From: Promerops cafer
Taxonomy: Eukaryota; Chordata; Aves; Passeriformes; Nectariniidae
DNA length: 64,000 bases
Direction of reading: 5' to 3'
Assembly: GCA_013398275.1 (NCBI GenBank)
Contig: VZSE01013216.1
Location: 1,943,917 to 2,007,916 of the forward strand
The position numbers and the translations under genes are program-made. The notes beneath the pieces were generated by a model, which worked only from the letters and a program-made list of their open reading frames with translations, did not search any database and was not told where the DNA came from. This document shows positions 1-12,400 of this stretch, piece after piece (the stretch's first letter is position 1; each line of letters opens with the position of its first letter).

Positions 1-263
1 TCTATTGAAGAAGTTAGAATTTACTAATAGGAAAACCAGCTTATATTTTGATGTTTAAAAAAGGGCTTCTTGAAAGCATTCAGTTTCCTTTTTCAAACAG
101 CGATATGAAATGTTAGCTTAGCATCTACAAAGTTGTTTCACTTTGTCTCTGTTCTCTCTCTTCTCACTATATTTGGATTTCCCTCTTCCCCCTTGTTAAC
201 TGAAGATACAGTGTCTTCATTTCTCTCCATAACAGACAAGAAAACTTACTCAGCAAAACTTAC
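1..263 (-). other. LRP2: LRP2 intron 27, 5' part
   Basis: AT-rich sequence after the exon 27 donor, running off the window edge. It contains a second donor-like GTAAGT 14 nt into the intron (see exon 27). Nothing else recognised. Confidence 0.8.
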
Positions 264-475
264 TATTTTTCGGTCAGTCCCATTTTGATAAGCACTCCAA
301 ATTTTATCCTGTGTTGTATCAGACCAAAAGATACGATCTGTGATTGAATCAAAATCAATAGCCACAATATTTGTCCCATCCCGAACCAGAGAATAAATAC
401 TGTGTGACTGAGAAGTGATGTTATCCACAACAATTTGGTTACGACTTGCCACCAGCAAAAGAAGATTCCCAGATT
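264..475 (-). CDS. LRP2: LRP2 exon 27: start of YWTD propeller 3
   Basis: Encodes residues 1431-1501, with the opening strand LLLLVAS and the YWTD-type motif RIFWSD (1478-1483). The acceptor is CTGACAG and the first two bases complete a Glu codon begun in exon 26. The 3' border is ambiguous. Donor ATA|GTAAGT ends the exon at 264 in phase 0, while a second GTAAGT would end it at 250 in phase 2. I prefer 264 because the extra residues (VSFAE) do not resemble the VFDSS that follows in mammals. The downstream exon needed to settle this is outside the window. Confidence 0.85.
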
Positions 476-3400
476 CTGTCAGAGGAAGAGAAATTAAAAT
501 AAGCCAATGAGCTATTCAACAGTAACTGGGAGAAAAAGAAACACTGAGTAATTTATCATGACTTTATAGCATCAAAACTGTAGTATCTAGACATACATAT
601 TGAAAGGACAAATTCAAATCAATTCTCAGGCCAAGATACAGTATCATATCCAGTCTGTCTATCCTGACTTTTATATCTACCTTGGCTTTTCTCCATAACT
701 CTTTCTACAGACTTCCCTTCCAGGCTCCTATCTGGACCTTAGGTCCTATTCCCCATTTTCTAACCAGTTTGCTGATGACATCCAACACTCATTCCTCTAT
801 AAACCTCTTTCATCTCCCACTTGTGATTCAACTCCCAAAGTTTTTAATCCAATTAATCTACTCAGCCTGGTCCCCCTCCTTTGTAAGCCACCTTCTCTTT
901 TTTTCCCTCCTTAGACCATGTGGGAACAAGGGAGAAGAAACAGATTACAGGAAAGCCATAGATTGCTGTAATTAGGTTGCACAGACAAGATGCTGAAAAA
1001 CAACTGAAGAGCAGCAACCATAAAGACAGCAAAGTACAAGAAACTCCCTATTAGTAACGGCCAAGCTTATGCGCAAGGTAAATGCAAGTGTCTTCCACAA
1101 CCTGAGTACATCCCTGAACCACGAAACCTGTAGAGACAAATTCCACTGGGTTTATGGCTCCTCCACCCTGTCAGTGTACTATAAAAGAGACAGAGAACTG
1201 GCATGTAGGCTGTATCAGTGATGTTTGCTCCTTACAAATGAGCAAAGTGCAGCATAGGCACCAGGTAAGTCTTTTGAAAGGCTGGAATTTAAATACTTCG
1301 TGAGCATTGAACTTCATGAACAGTTAATTTTGGCCTATGGCTTACAAGTCTCTGACAGTGCTTTTCTTCAAAACATTATTTTTGACCATTGCAGGTTAAA
1401 ACTAACAGTGTTCATTTAAAGATACCATTTCAATGAAATATTAGTTTCTAATTAACCCCACAGCTGACAGTTTTAATTCTCAAGGTCATCTGCCATGAAC
1501 AGCTGTAAGTGGCTGTTTACATCAGCTCTTTTAAAAGAGAACAATATCATAATGGCAAAGTGTTGGGGGTTACGATTTTTCCTTTAGCTGCTTTCTCTCA
1601 GGGAATTTTCTCCCATTTGTTGCTAAGAGACAACAACGACTGGTACTTAAGAGAGACAAAGGATATAGCCAAGGAGAAGGGGGATGAGTGCAGCCGGCTG
1701 CACTATCGTAGCTGAGGGGCATTCTCTTGGGAAGGGCAGCAATACCACGAGATTTTGGCTGGGGCGGGTGAAGGGCTGGGCTTTTTTTGCTCTTGCTGTC
1801 GGNGGTGAAGGGCTGGGCGGTGGCAGTGGCAACAGCTCGACCGACTGTCCTCCTCCGATGCCGACAGCAAGAGCAAAAAAAGCCTGCTTCTTTCTTACTG
1901 TGGGTGAGCCTCTACTTGTAAGAGCAGCTTGACTGGGACCTTATTAACACCCTACCTCATTAGAAAGGACCCTCACCATCCACCTGAGTGCCTTGGGGGA
2001 AAACCCAGGACCCCGAGCCCTCTCCAAAGGAGCTTTTCCTGGCTGCACACAGCCGGGCCGCTGCTGCCCAGCCCCGCTGTTTTTCTGCCACTGCTCCGGG
2101 TTTTTCGCTACACTCTAACCCCGCACCCCTGCCTGCCGGGAAACCCCCACGGCTCCTGCTACAGCTTCGGAGTTTCTGATACATTTTCTCTGCTGCTCTG
2201 GGGTTCCAGCCTCTGCTCCGAGGCTCTCGCTCCAGCCCATTTCGCCATCCAGCCCGCCGCCATTACCCCATGAGGGAGACGCGGCCGAGCTCGCGCCACA
2301 GCGCCCCCTGCAGGCGCGGGGGAATCATCACGCAGGCTCCGCCAGGCCAGGAGGCAGCAGCGCCCCCTGCTGGCTGTGACCGTAACTACACCAAAGGGGA
2401 CGCGCCTGCAGCCGAGAGCGGGCGGTCACCGCGTTCTGCTCTGGTTCGCTGCTGCTGCCACAGCTGCTGTTTGTTTGTCTTGTTATACATATGTACATAC
2501 ATAGTAATAAAGAACTGTTACTCCTTTTCCCTTATCTTTGCCTGAAAGCCCCTTAATTTCAAAATTACAATAATTTGGAGGGAAGGGGGTTATATTTTCC
2601 ATTCTAAGGGAGGTTTCCACCTTCCTTGGCAAACACCTATCTTTCAAACTGAGACACAAAACTGGACAGTTTTCAGGCACTGCTGTCATTCTTTAGACTG
2701 ACATCAATGTTTCTCACCTGCTGCTTTGCAAGTCCTCCCATTGGCTTCTAGAATGTATCCTTCATCACAATAACACCTAAAAGATCCTCTCTCATTGTAA
2801 CAGTGCTGACTACAAAAGCCTGGAGGGTCACATTCATTAATATCTTCACAGGTCTTGGAGTCATTTGCAAGCTGGTATCCAACAGGACAGGTACACTGAG
2901 CTCCAAAAGGTCCTTGAACACAGTCATGAGTGCAGCCAGCATTATTGTCAGAGCAGCTTTCCTGATCTGAAGTTGGGTTGGGGAAAGAGATAAGCAAATA
3001 GTCAACAAAGGCTTCCTATGATAAATTTAAGTCTTTAAAACTGCATTATTAGCCCAAGACTGCTACTAAAACGACTACAGAATTATCAGTTATGCCATGT
3101 GAGAATGGACTGTGGTCCTTATGCAAAATATGATATACACAGAGCACATTAAGGCAGGTAACATCACATGTACTGAATCCCATTAAATGAATGCCAAACA
3201 GAAGGCTGTCTAAGTACATACAACAACTTTTCCCAAAACAGCTAGAAATATACGAAAATTTACTTTACCACTCCAAACCTAAAGCTGTATAAATAATAAT
3301 TTAAAATCGTTTATAATCATACCTGGCTGGGGTTCATCTGAGAATGTGCATTGATTAAAGAGAAGAAGGAGGAAAGAAGGAAAGAAAAAGATTATGTTTA

Positions 3401-6400
3401 AATCAATTCATAATCAACATAAATACAAATTCTGGCTACACATGAACTTCTTGATTTTAATCATGATTCGTGAAGTTAAAAATTTAAAAGAGAATATTAA
3501 GGACTGAATCACATTTCATCGGAATTTAAAGCATACTATGCTTTAGTGAATGTGTTCAGGAACACAAAGTTCATTCCCATGTAGTTATATAAAAATCTAA
3601 AGTCAATGGAAGTCACACTGGAATTCGGAGCACAAGATTGGACATAGCAAATGAATTCCTCAGTCATCATTGTAGTCTCTTTTCACTGAAAGCAAGTTCC
3701 ACTTAGAAATTTGAGCTCAAATTATACTGTGCTTACATTGCTAGAAACATTGTGACATTAAATAGAGCATGCTGAATATTCCATTTCTTTCTGAAGACAT
3801 AACACATAGTCTACAGTACATACTTGAAGAGCAACTTACTGCACAATGGGGATTCATCAGCTCCATTAGGACAATCAGCAGAATTATCACATACTTTGCT
3901 GAGATTCACACAGATACTGTGACCTGGACACTGCCACTGCCAGCTGGGGCACCGGAAAGGTTGAGTCGGACAATCTCTCTCATCGCTCATATCCCTGCAG
4001 TCGTTATCACCATCACAGATCCACGCTCGATACACACAGTTGCCATTATCACAGCGGAAAAGCGACGGAGGACATGTTCTGGCAGGACATCTATGATGTT
4101 CATCCGAGCCATCTGCACAGTCGAGATGGCCATCACATTCCCAGTTATCAGGAACACAACTGCCATCTGATTGACACTGGAATTCATTCTGGTGGCACAT
4201 CCCTGGTGGTCTTGTAGCTAGAACAGTGACATTCTACAGTTCAGAAGCTGTTTTAAATTTTAGACAGAGAAGCAAAACCACTATGTTCAGTTCATCTCTT
4301 ATATAAATAGTTACAGTACTATTAAGAACTGTGTTGCTCTTAGATCAGGCCACAGAATCATAGTCAGTCAATCTACATGACATTTCAAAATGTGACCAAT
4401 TTAACTCCTACTTTATAGTGTGGTCAACAAGGCAATTCAACTATTGTTATACTTTGAGCAAGCACATATTTATACCTATGTACCGGTCTAAAGCTACAGA
4501 AAATTAGTTTCTCTTTCACCACCCTGTGTTGTAACACTAGGTAATGTAAGTGTAAAAAATTACTCAAAAAAAAAGTTTCAATCTAACTCTTATGAATACC
4601 AGGTTTTTCAGATTAATAGACCTAATTTTACTTTAAAATCCTGAGATGGAAATGCCAAGTAAAACAAAATGTTATAGCCAAAAGGAATGCAAACTCTCCT
4701 CTTTGCTTGGACCATCCACCCTTGCCAGCACAATCTGCTTAGTCTACTCCAAGATGAAGAGAGAGATGGAACACCTCTCCTACAAGAAAAGACTAAAATA
4801 ATTGAAATTGTTCAGCCTGGAAAAGAGTAAGCTTAGGGGTGATCTAATTGTGGCCTTTCTTATAGGCTCCCTTCAGGTACTGAAAGATGGGGAGAAAATT
4901 TTTACAAGGGCATTTAGTTATAGGATAAGGAGAAATGGCTTCAAACTGAAAGAAAAAAGGTTTAGATTAGATATTAGGAATAAATTCTTTACTGTGAGGA
5001 TGGTGAAGCACTGGAACAGGTTTCCAGAGTGAGAGTGGATGCCATAACCCTGGAAATGTTCAAGACCAGGTGAGATGGGGCTTTGAGCAACCTGGTCTAG
5101 TGAAAGGTGTCCCTGCCCATGGCAGGGGGGTTGAAATTAGACGATCTTTAAGGTTCCTTCCAACCCAAGCCATCCTATGATTCTCTGATATTCTTGCGCT
5201 GGAGCCTGTGTTTAAAATTCCTGCTCAGGAAAATGATGCAAAGACAAGCTTCCCTGAAAAGAATATTAAGATTTCAAGGACAGTATTTGACATAGCAGAT
5301 TAAAGGAAATTTCCAGAAGCATCACTTAATTACTGAAGTCTTTCTTTCAGCATCAATATACTTACGGCAATCAGCCTCATCTGAGTGATCGTTACAGTCA
5401 AAAACACCATCACACTGGTAGTAGGTGCTGATACACTGGTCTCCACTTAGACATTTAAACTCTGTGGCACTGCAGTTATATACTACAAAATTTAAAAATA
5501 TTTAACGTTATTTATTTATTTTACAGAGTTAGACTGCATCAGATTTACCCTACAGGTGCTTAAGTCTGATATGATATCAATTCCACTGAAGACCACAATT
5601 TCCCTGAGACACAGAAAATGCAGTGACTTTGTAATTCACAGAAAACAGAGAAAACAGATTTCAGCCCTCCACAACCAGCCCAGAGATCAAAAGCACCACA
5701 ATTAGGGTTAATTTATAGATAGGTTTATTATGCATTCTGCTGTCTTGGAATTGGTAATATGAGGTCACCAAAGACTCCTTTGGGGGCAAGTGTGAGGAAA
5801 CAATAAAGAGGCATTCAACAAAGAAAGTTACACTTACTGCAGTCGTGCTCATCAGCACCATCTATACAATCTTTGTCTCCATCGCAGACATAGAATGGGT
5901 CAATACAGCGATGGTCTGGACACTGGAATTGCCTGGGTTCACAAGTACCTGTGAAAGCTATTAAGAATGACAATAAATGCAGATGTGTTTATTTTCTCTC
6001 TTTTGAAATCAGCATATTGCTGAGAAAGTAGAAAAACCTTATCCCTAACTTGCAGCACATAATGCAGCAACTAGCAATCAAATAGATTACAAGCACTAAT
6101 AAATTAATATCAGGTAATTTTTCATTTATATGCAAGCTTGGGCTCATGGAAAATAAACAAAAGATTCCACGTAGTGGTAAATAATTCCAAAGAAAGTATA
6201 CAAAAAAGCTAATATCTTAATTCTGCTAAAAACTTACAGCCTAGGTTAGCTGACCACACCATTAGCCATCACTGAGATCACTCAGTAAGTAGGTGTTTAG
6301 GACATCTCAGCTTTAACTGCTTTTTGTTAATTACAGTGGATGACATTATGCAGCACCATGATTACAACTATCACAATTTTTTAAAATTATTTCTCTCCAT

Positions 6401-9400
6401 TCTACTTGGCCCTGGAACTTCAAATTAGACCAGTTTTACACATCCTAAGGACAACAAAATATCAGTCTAACTTAGATATTAGTTCTTTTTTCCCAGTTTT
6501 GTTTATCACCCTTATACCAACAGATACATCTATGTAGATATGTACAGTTGACTATAAAAACAACAGATAGTTATGATACTCACTGCAGTTTTTTTCATCT
6601 GAGCCATCACCACAGTCATTATCAGTATCACACAGCCAGATTCTTGGAATACATCTTCTATTGTCACAGGTGAACTGGGTTGCAGGGCATGAAGAGGGTC
6701 CTTGTGTAGGACAATGCAATTCATCACTGCCATCAAAACAGTCATTATGTTTATCACAATGCCAGCGACCGGGAATGCACTGTCCGCTGGCACAGGTAAA
6801 AGCCGAAGAAGCACAAGTATTGTCTGAATAAAAATTTAAAAAAAGTCTTTATAAAGATCTCCAAAACTTGCCTTTTCTGCAACAGTTATCAGTACATTCG
6901 TTACACTTATAGAATGCCTAAAATATATGTCAAATTCTAAAGTTCACATTGCTTAGAATTAAAATGTCTGTTATGCAACATGCTGCAGAACTGAACAGAA
7001 TACTTACAAACTTTTTTTAAACTGCAGGAAGCAATAAAAAATTAAACAGTTAAGCACTCCACAACAGTCCAAAGAACAAGAAAAGTAACTTCTTCTAGTA
7101 ACCATTTGCTTTATACTTTTCCCCAAAAGATATTCTAGTTATTCTAAAATGGCCCATTAATAAGAACCAGTTTATACCTCAGTCATACTAGTTAGTCCTA
7201 TGCATTAGGGAGCACATTTTACTACTGGGTCCTATTTTCTTGTTCATGATTTAAAAGAACTCTGAAGAAGCACCAGATATGTCATAAAAGCCTCTTCTAT
7301 ATCTTCTGTATCTATCCTCTCCTCAATGCTTATCAGCCTTGATTATCCCCCTGTTCTCTCAATTTACTTGAACAACAAAATATTTTGCGTGAGACACTTT
7401 ACTGTAAAACCAGGAAATGAACCAATGTGCTTTTAATTTACTTAACTGTTCAAATCCAGATGAGACAAATAGATCAGCATGGCCTAAATATTATGAAAAA
7501 CAAATCTTTTATTCTGATGTTAAGTGAAATAAAAGGTGCTGCTTTAATCTTAGAGGAAGGTTAGGCAATGTATATGGTTTTGCTATTTTTCTTATGGTGC
7601 TATTTTTGAAGTGACTTCATCTTTACTAAGATGGCTTGTTCCTCTCCTTGCATCCAAATTAGGCAAGCTAATGATATTCAAATATCTTTCAAAATTTACA
7701 AAAAAATAAGAATAAAGACAACTTTTTTCTTTAGAAAATAAATTTTTGCTACTCTGTAAATTGAATTTTGAGAATAGTGAGATATAAATATTTTCATGCA
7801 TTGTTTAAGTGGCTGGTACTGAATCCTGTATTACTATGATATAATTTCCAAAATAACTAATTATTCCAAGTAATTTCCAAAGTAACTAATCTCCCAGGAA
7901 GATTTTAGGATTTATTCACAGATGCAACACTAAAAAATCTGAGTTTATTCCAATGAAGCCATACTGACTCATTAAATTTCCTGAACTGCAAACAAGGAAC
8001 ACTAACTGCAAATTACAGGGATTACTTACTTAAAGAGCCACAGTTTTGTTCATCACTGTTATCATGGCAATCATCAACACCATCACACTGATAGTATCGA
8101 GGCACACATCTTCCATTACCACATGAAAATGAGTAAGAGCCACACTGCAAAGTGGGTGGCTCATTGGATGGATCTTCAACGCATGTCAGTTGATTTGGAG
8201 CCAGCTTCATGCCATAAGGACACCCACAAACTCTCTGAAAGTTTGGTACTGGGAAGCAGAAATGGCTGCAGTCTCCATTGGGATTTGTTCCTCTATTACA
8301 GTAGTTAGAGCCTTAAAAAGTGATAGAGAAGATCAATGTACACACTACAGGTAATATCTTGGGAACTATTAAAAGTGCATTATAGCTGTAAAAAAAAGTG
8401 CTATAGCAAGTCCTAGTTTTGCATACACTGCAAAACAAGGTCAAGTTCATCGACACCAATAGTAGCAGTAACATAAAAGAAGCGTTGTATACCCTATACT
8501 CTTCATTAACACAAATGTTTATGGAAGCCAAAAACATACTATTAAATTTCATCCAATTTTCTGACAATTTTCAGCAACTGTCTGGAAATAAGTATACTAC
8601 CACAAATGAGAATCTCTGTCTGACTAAGGCTGCAAGACCAGATCCAATCTTTTGATACCAAGTAGTCAGTGAGCCTTAGATTTAATCATGTGTTTGATGA
8701 ATGCATTGGCTGTTTCAGAAAATTAACTACAATACCAAATCCTTGGCTTAGATCATAGAATCGCATAGAATTTAAGAAAATATGAAAACATTAGCGATTT
8801 ATACATAGTTACTACTTGAAGAATAGTAATTTGATTAATAAACATTTACCCAATCCCTCAAAATAAATGATTTAGTTTAACTCAAACTTCTATCAGAAAA
8901 GGAGAAATGCAATGTTTTAGTTGGTGATACAATTACACAAAACTCAGTGGAATCATAATTTCCTTTTTTCTCGGTTGTTAAGTACAGTAACAGAAGGGGT
9001 AGAGGGAAATTGCATCCAGTAACAAAGCAGTGAAATAAACAACATGTGATTGCAAATGCCTGTATTGCCTCCCTTGCATGTCAGTTATGATTCAGTGAAG
9101 CCATTTATAGAATTGAAACTGGAAATCTGCTGTCATGACATTTTGTCTCTTATTCCCTGTTTCACATCCTCCCTCTGTCCAAGAAAGGGGCTCACCTATT
9201 TGAGAATGAGCGTCATATGCTTTAACATGCATGATGTTACTAATGCCCCTCCTAATAATAGTCATTTCTCCTCCATCAGACTTCCTCACTCGAACTATTC
9301 CACCAAGTCTCCAATCAGTGAAATAGGCATAACCTGTTTTGAAAAATATTTAACATATTATATAAAAGAAATACGATATAAAAGATCAACTATCATAACA

Positions 9401-12400
9401 AAACCCTAGAAGACTTTTCATGAAAATTTCACCATTTTTCATAATTATTTCATGAAAAAGACAAAAGGACCGTCACCACTTATAATGCTGTCAAAGTGAG
9501 CCTTCAGTCATAGGCAGACATAACTTAGGAAAGCCTTCTCAAATTTTACTGAAATTTACATATAACAAACCCAACTAGAATTTCAAATTTCAAGGCAACT
9601 TTAAGTCATTCATTAAGACTACTTCACAGAATTTGGAGTATTTTTGAAGATATTTTTATACACGATCAAAAAGGGTCATACACTGACATCTTTCTTCAGA
9701 CACAACATAAATCCAGTAATAAACTTTACAGATAATTATTAGAAATTCTGAAATGTTGACCATCCCTGGAGTGGTGATTCACTTTGTCTGTTCAGCATGA
9801 ATAGCTCACCTTGGAAGCTACGATTAGTACAGCATATCTGACTTGTTGCATTACATGAATTACCTGACCTGTCTAAAATTATTTAAAACCAAATATACAC
9901 AAAACCAGTTCTAAAAACAAGCAAGAAGTACTAAATACATATTTTTAGTAGAAACTTTCAAAAGCGTTTTTTGGGGAAAACCAGTATTACAAAATCTCTG
10001 TCATTTTATGTCACAAACTCACAGATCACCATATGAAAAGAAAAATTTGTGATAATAATAGATAATATTTTTCAATGCCAGACTTACCTCCAAAAATAGT
10101 AAGGCCAAATGGGTGAGTCATCTGAGTAATATGTTCAAGAGTTCGTCTGTCCAGCCCATCAAAGGTGCTGTGCTCAATTTTATCAAAAAAAGCATCCACC
10201 CAGTACAATCTCAGAGAACTAAAAATAATGAAAATGTTGTATCTTTTTAAGTGACATTATGTCCATTATGAAGCACAAGCATTCTCTTGAATAATAATCT
10301 TCAACCTACAAGAAGCTATTGGGGTGTGCGGGGAGGGATTCTGAGAAAACCTCACATTTTAAGGCTTTTCAACCGATTGAAAGATCAAGTCTTCAAGAAA
10401 AGAGTGCCAGTGCATGCAGTCTGACATAATTCCTTTATTTTTACTCCCTAGCAGTTTAAAGGAAGAAACATGCTTGCTCAAAAAAGCCCTTACCTCCAGT
10501 GTGTTGCCCTTACCTCCAGTCAATGGCAAGGCCATTAGGCCAGCCTAGCGTTGTATTGACAATTGGCAAGGCATGGGATCCATCGCTCCAGGCCCTCATG
10601 ATTTTTGCCGGACGGAACCAATCTGTCCAGAATATATACCTGAAAGGACACATGTCAGAAGACACATAAACTAAATTATATAATGTGATTAAACAGAGCA
10701 AACATTTTAAACAGCATTAATATTTTTCTTTGTATCACATCCTTCACATAACTTAAAAAAATACCATTTCATGTTATCCCTCTCCTCAATTGGCAGAGGT
10801 ACTGACAATATTTATCCTGTATACAACTACCAGTCTTCTTTGGAAATATTTTGGCCCTTTAGATATCAAATATCCATAACTTGGTTAGAATTGTTAAGGT
10901 TCTCATGTAATTACTGACAGAGAAAAAGACTCAATCAAAAATGCATCTTCCAGCATGAATACTACAAAGAATTTTCTCCTGATCTATTTAACTTATGCTT
11001 ACAATCAAAGAGCTGAAGTTAACATTAAATATTTTATAAAGCAGCAAACAAAAAATGTTGGGATATCCAAGGATCCAGGTTCAACATTATTCTTATGAGA
11101 TTACTTTCAAAATAGTGTATTTGGTTACTCATGAAAAATCAATATCCAAGAATCAAGACATTCAGTAGTAAGACATTACAAAGCCAAACTTTGCTGTGAA
11201 AGAAACACTATCTTGGCATTGGCAAAGAACACAGAGTATGGAATTTGAAAGTAAGCATTTCCATCAGAGAAAACCAGGGCTTTATTTTGTGTATGGAGTC
11301 ATATATTTTAAGGTCTGTATCCAATACAGACAGTAGTATCCAATATGGTTCAAATAAAGAAATTCAGAGAGATAAAACTACGGAACCAATGTCAGCAGTC
11401 TGGGAACTGGAAGTATATTAAAAACAACTTAGCAAACTCCATCTTTCAACTATGAGAAATAGCTTTCTGAGTGATACAAAGAAACCAAGTTATTTTGCCT
11501 TTTTATCAATGAACAGGAACAAAAGGAAAAAACCATAGTGCTTTTAAATAGAGTTCTTTTGAGTGCTTCTGTCATGTGGAATCTCTCTTACCATGCCCTT
11601 TCCTCTGGGTGCTGAATCCTGGGCTGAAATAAAGCAAACAAAATAAAGACAAGACAACTGAAAAGAGATAGTATTTTGAAAAGAAAAAAATCCAGAATCA
11701 GACGTAAATCTAATCTCACCACCTATGTCTAAACCATAAATTTGTACATATGGTTTAAAATGAGAATCTAAACTCACCCAATAACAGGATGAACCACTAT
11801 TGAACGAGGATTATTTAAATTCTGAACAATAGCTCTCCTGGATTTATCTGCCAGCCTCATCACACTAATGCTCCTGTATCGAGGATCTGTCCAGTAGAGG
11901 TTCTTTGAGATCCAGTCAAAAGCTAAATCTTCAACACTTTCCACTCTATTAGCAGTCAAGATCTCTCTTCCTAGAATTTATAACACACATAATGATTACA
12001 AATGTTTAGGAACAGGGGAAATAACATGAGTGCAGTATTCTATTGACAAAACTTGGTAAAAATGGTTCCCCTTGGTAAAAATGCTACCTCTGTGCTACTT
12101 AGTATAAAGTAAGGACATTTTGCTCAACAGTCAGACTACCTACTCTTTGCACAGTAATGGTCAGCTGCAGGCTACCATTAACCTGACCCACGGCATCAAG
12201 CAAGCGCAGAAGACTACATGCTGACATTTGATCATCATAATAAATTGGAGAGAAACATGCTTTACACTAGCATAAATAGGATTTCCAAAAATCTCACAAA
12301 GTTAATATTTTTCTGTATTACAGTATCATAGCAAGCATCCTGCTTTCCAGATAGGGAAATTAAAATAGAAATACAGTTTTGTACTACTGAACTACATACT

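Larger units (their letters stand above)
1561..2656 (+). mobile_element. Solo LTR, avian ERVL-like endogenous retrovirus
   Basis: GC-rich island in an AT-rich intron. It begins TGTTGGGGG, ends GAGACA and carries an AATAAA poly(A) signal at 2506-2511, so it lies in the plus orientation, antisense to LRP2. The segments after 1615 (TTGCTAAGAGACAACAACG) and 2541-2656 resemble a common bird ERVL LTR as I remember it. Flanking pentamers CAAAG (1556-1560) and CAAAA (2657-2661) would be an aged 5-bp target duplication. No gag/pol-like reading frame lies beside it, so it is probably a solo LTR. Exact ends are approximate; family assignment is from memory. Confidence 0.7.
476..2717 (-). other. LRP2: LRP2 intron 26, carrying an antisense LTR
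   Basis: About 1.1 kb of this 2.2-kb intron is the ERVL-like LTR at 1561-2656. In the remaining 476-1560 and 2657-2717 I see no gene or clear repeat. Confidence 0.8.

Noticed and set aside
1180..1187. TATAAAAG on the plus strand in intron 26
   Set aside because: It suggested another LTR promoter, but no LTR ends or poly(A) signal could be found around 650-1290.
1561..2656. Retroviral internal genes beside the LTR
   Set aside because: Neither flank shows a primer-binding site or gag/pol-like frame; it is treated as a solo LTR.
4207..4217. Alternative exon 25 acceptor after CTACAAG
   Set aside because: Using the inner AG would break the frame with exon 24; the outer TTCTAG acceptor restores PTRPPG.
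8756..8773. CR1-tail-like CATAGAATCGCATAGAAT
   Set aside because: The adjacent sequence shows no CR1 body, so the match is too short to call an element.
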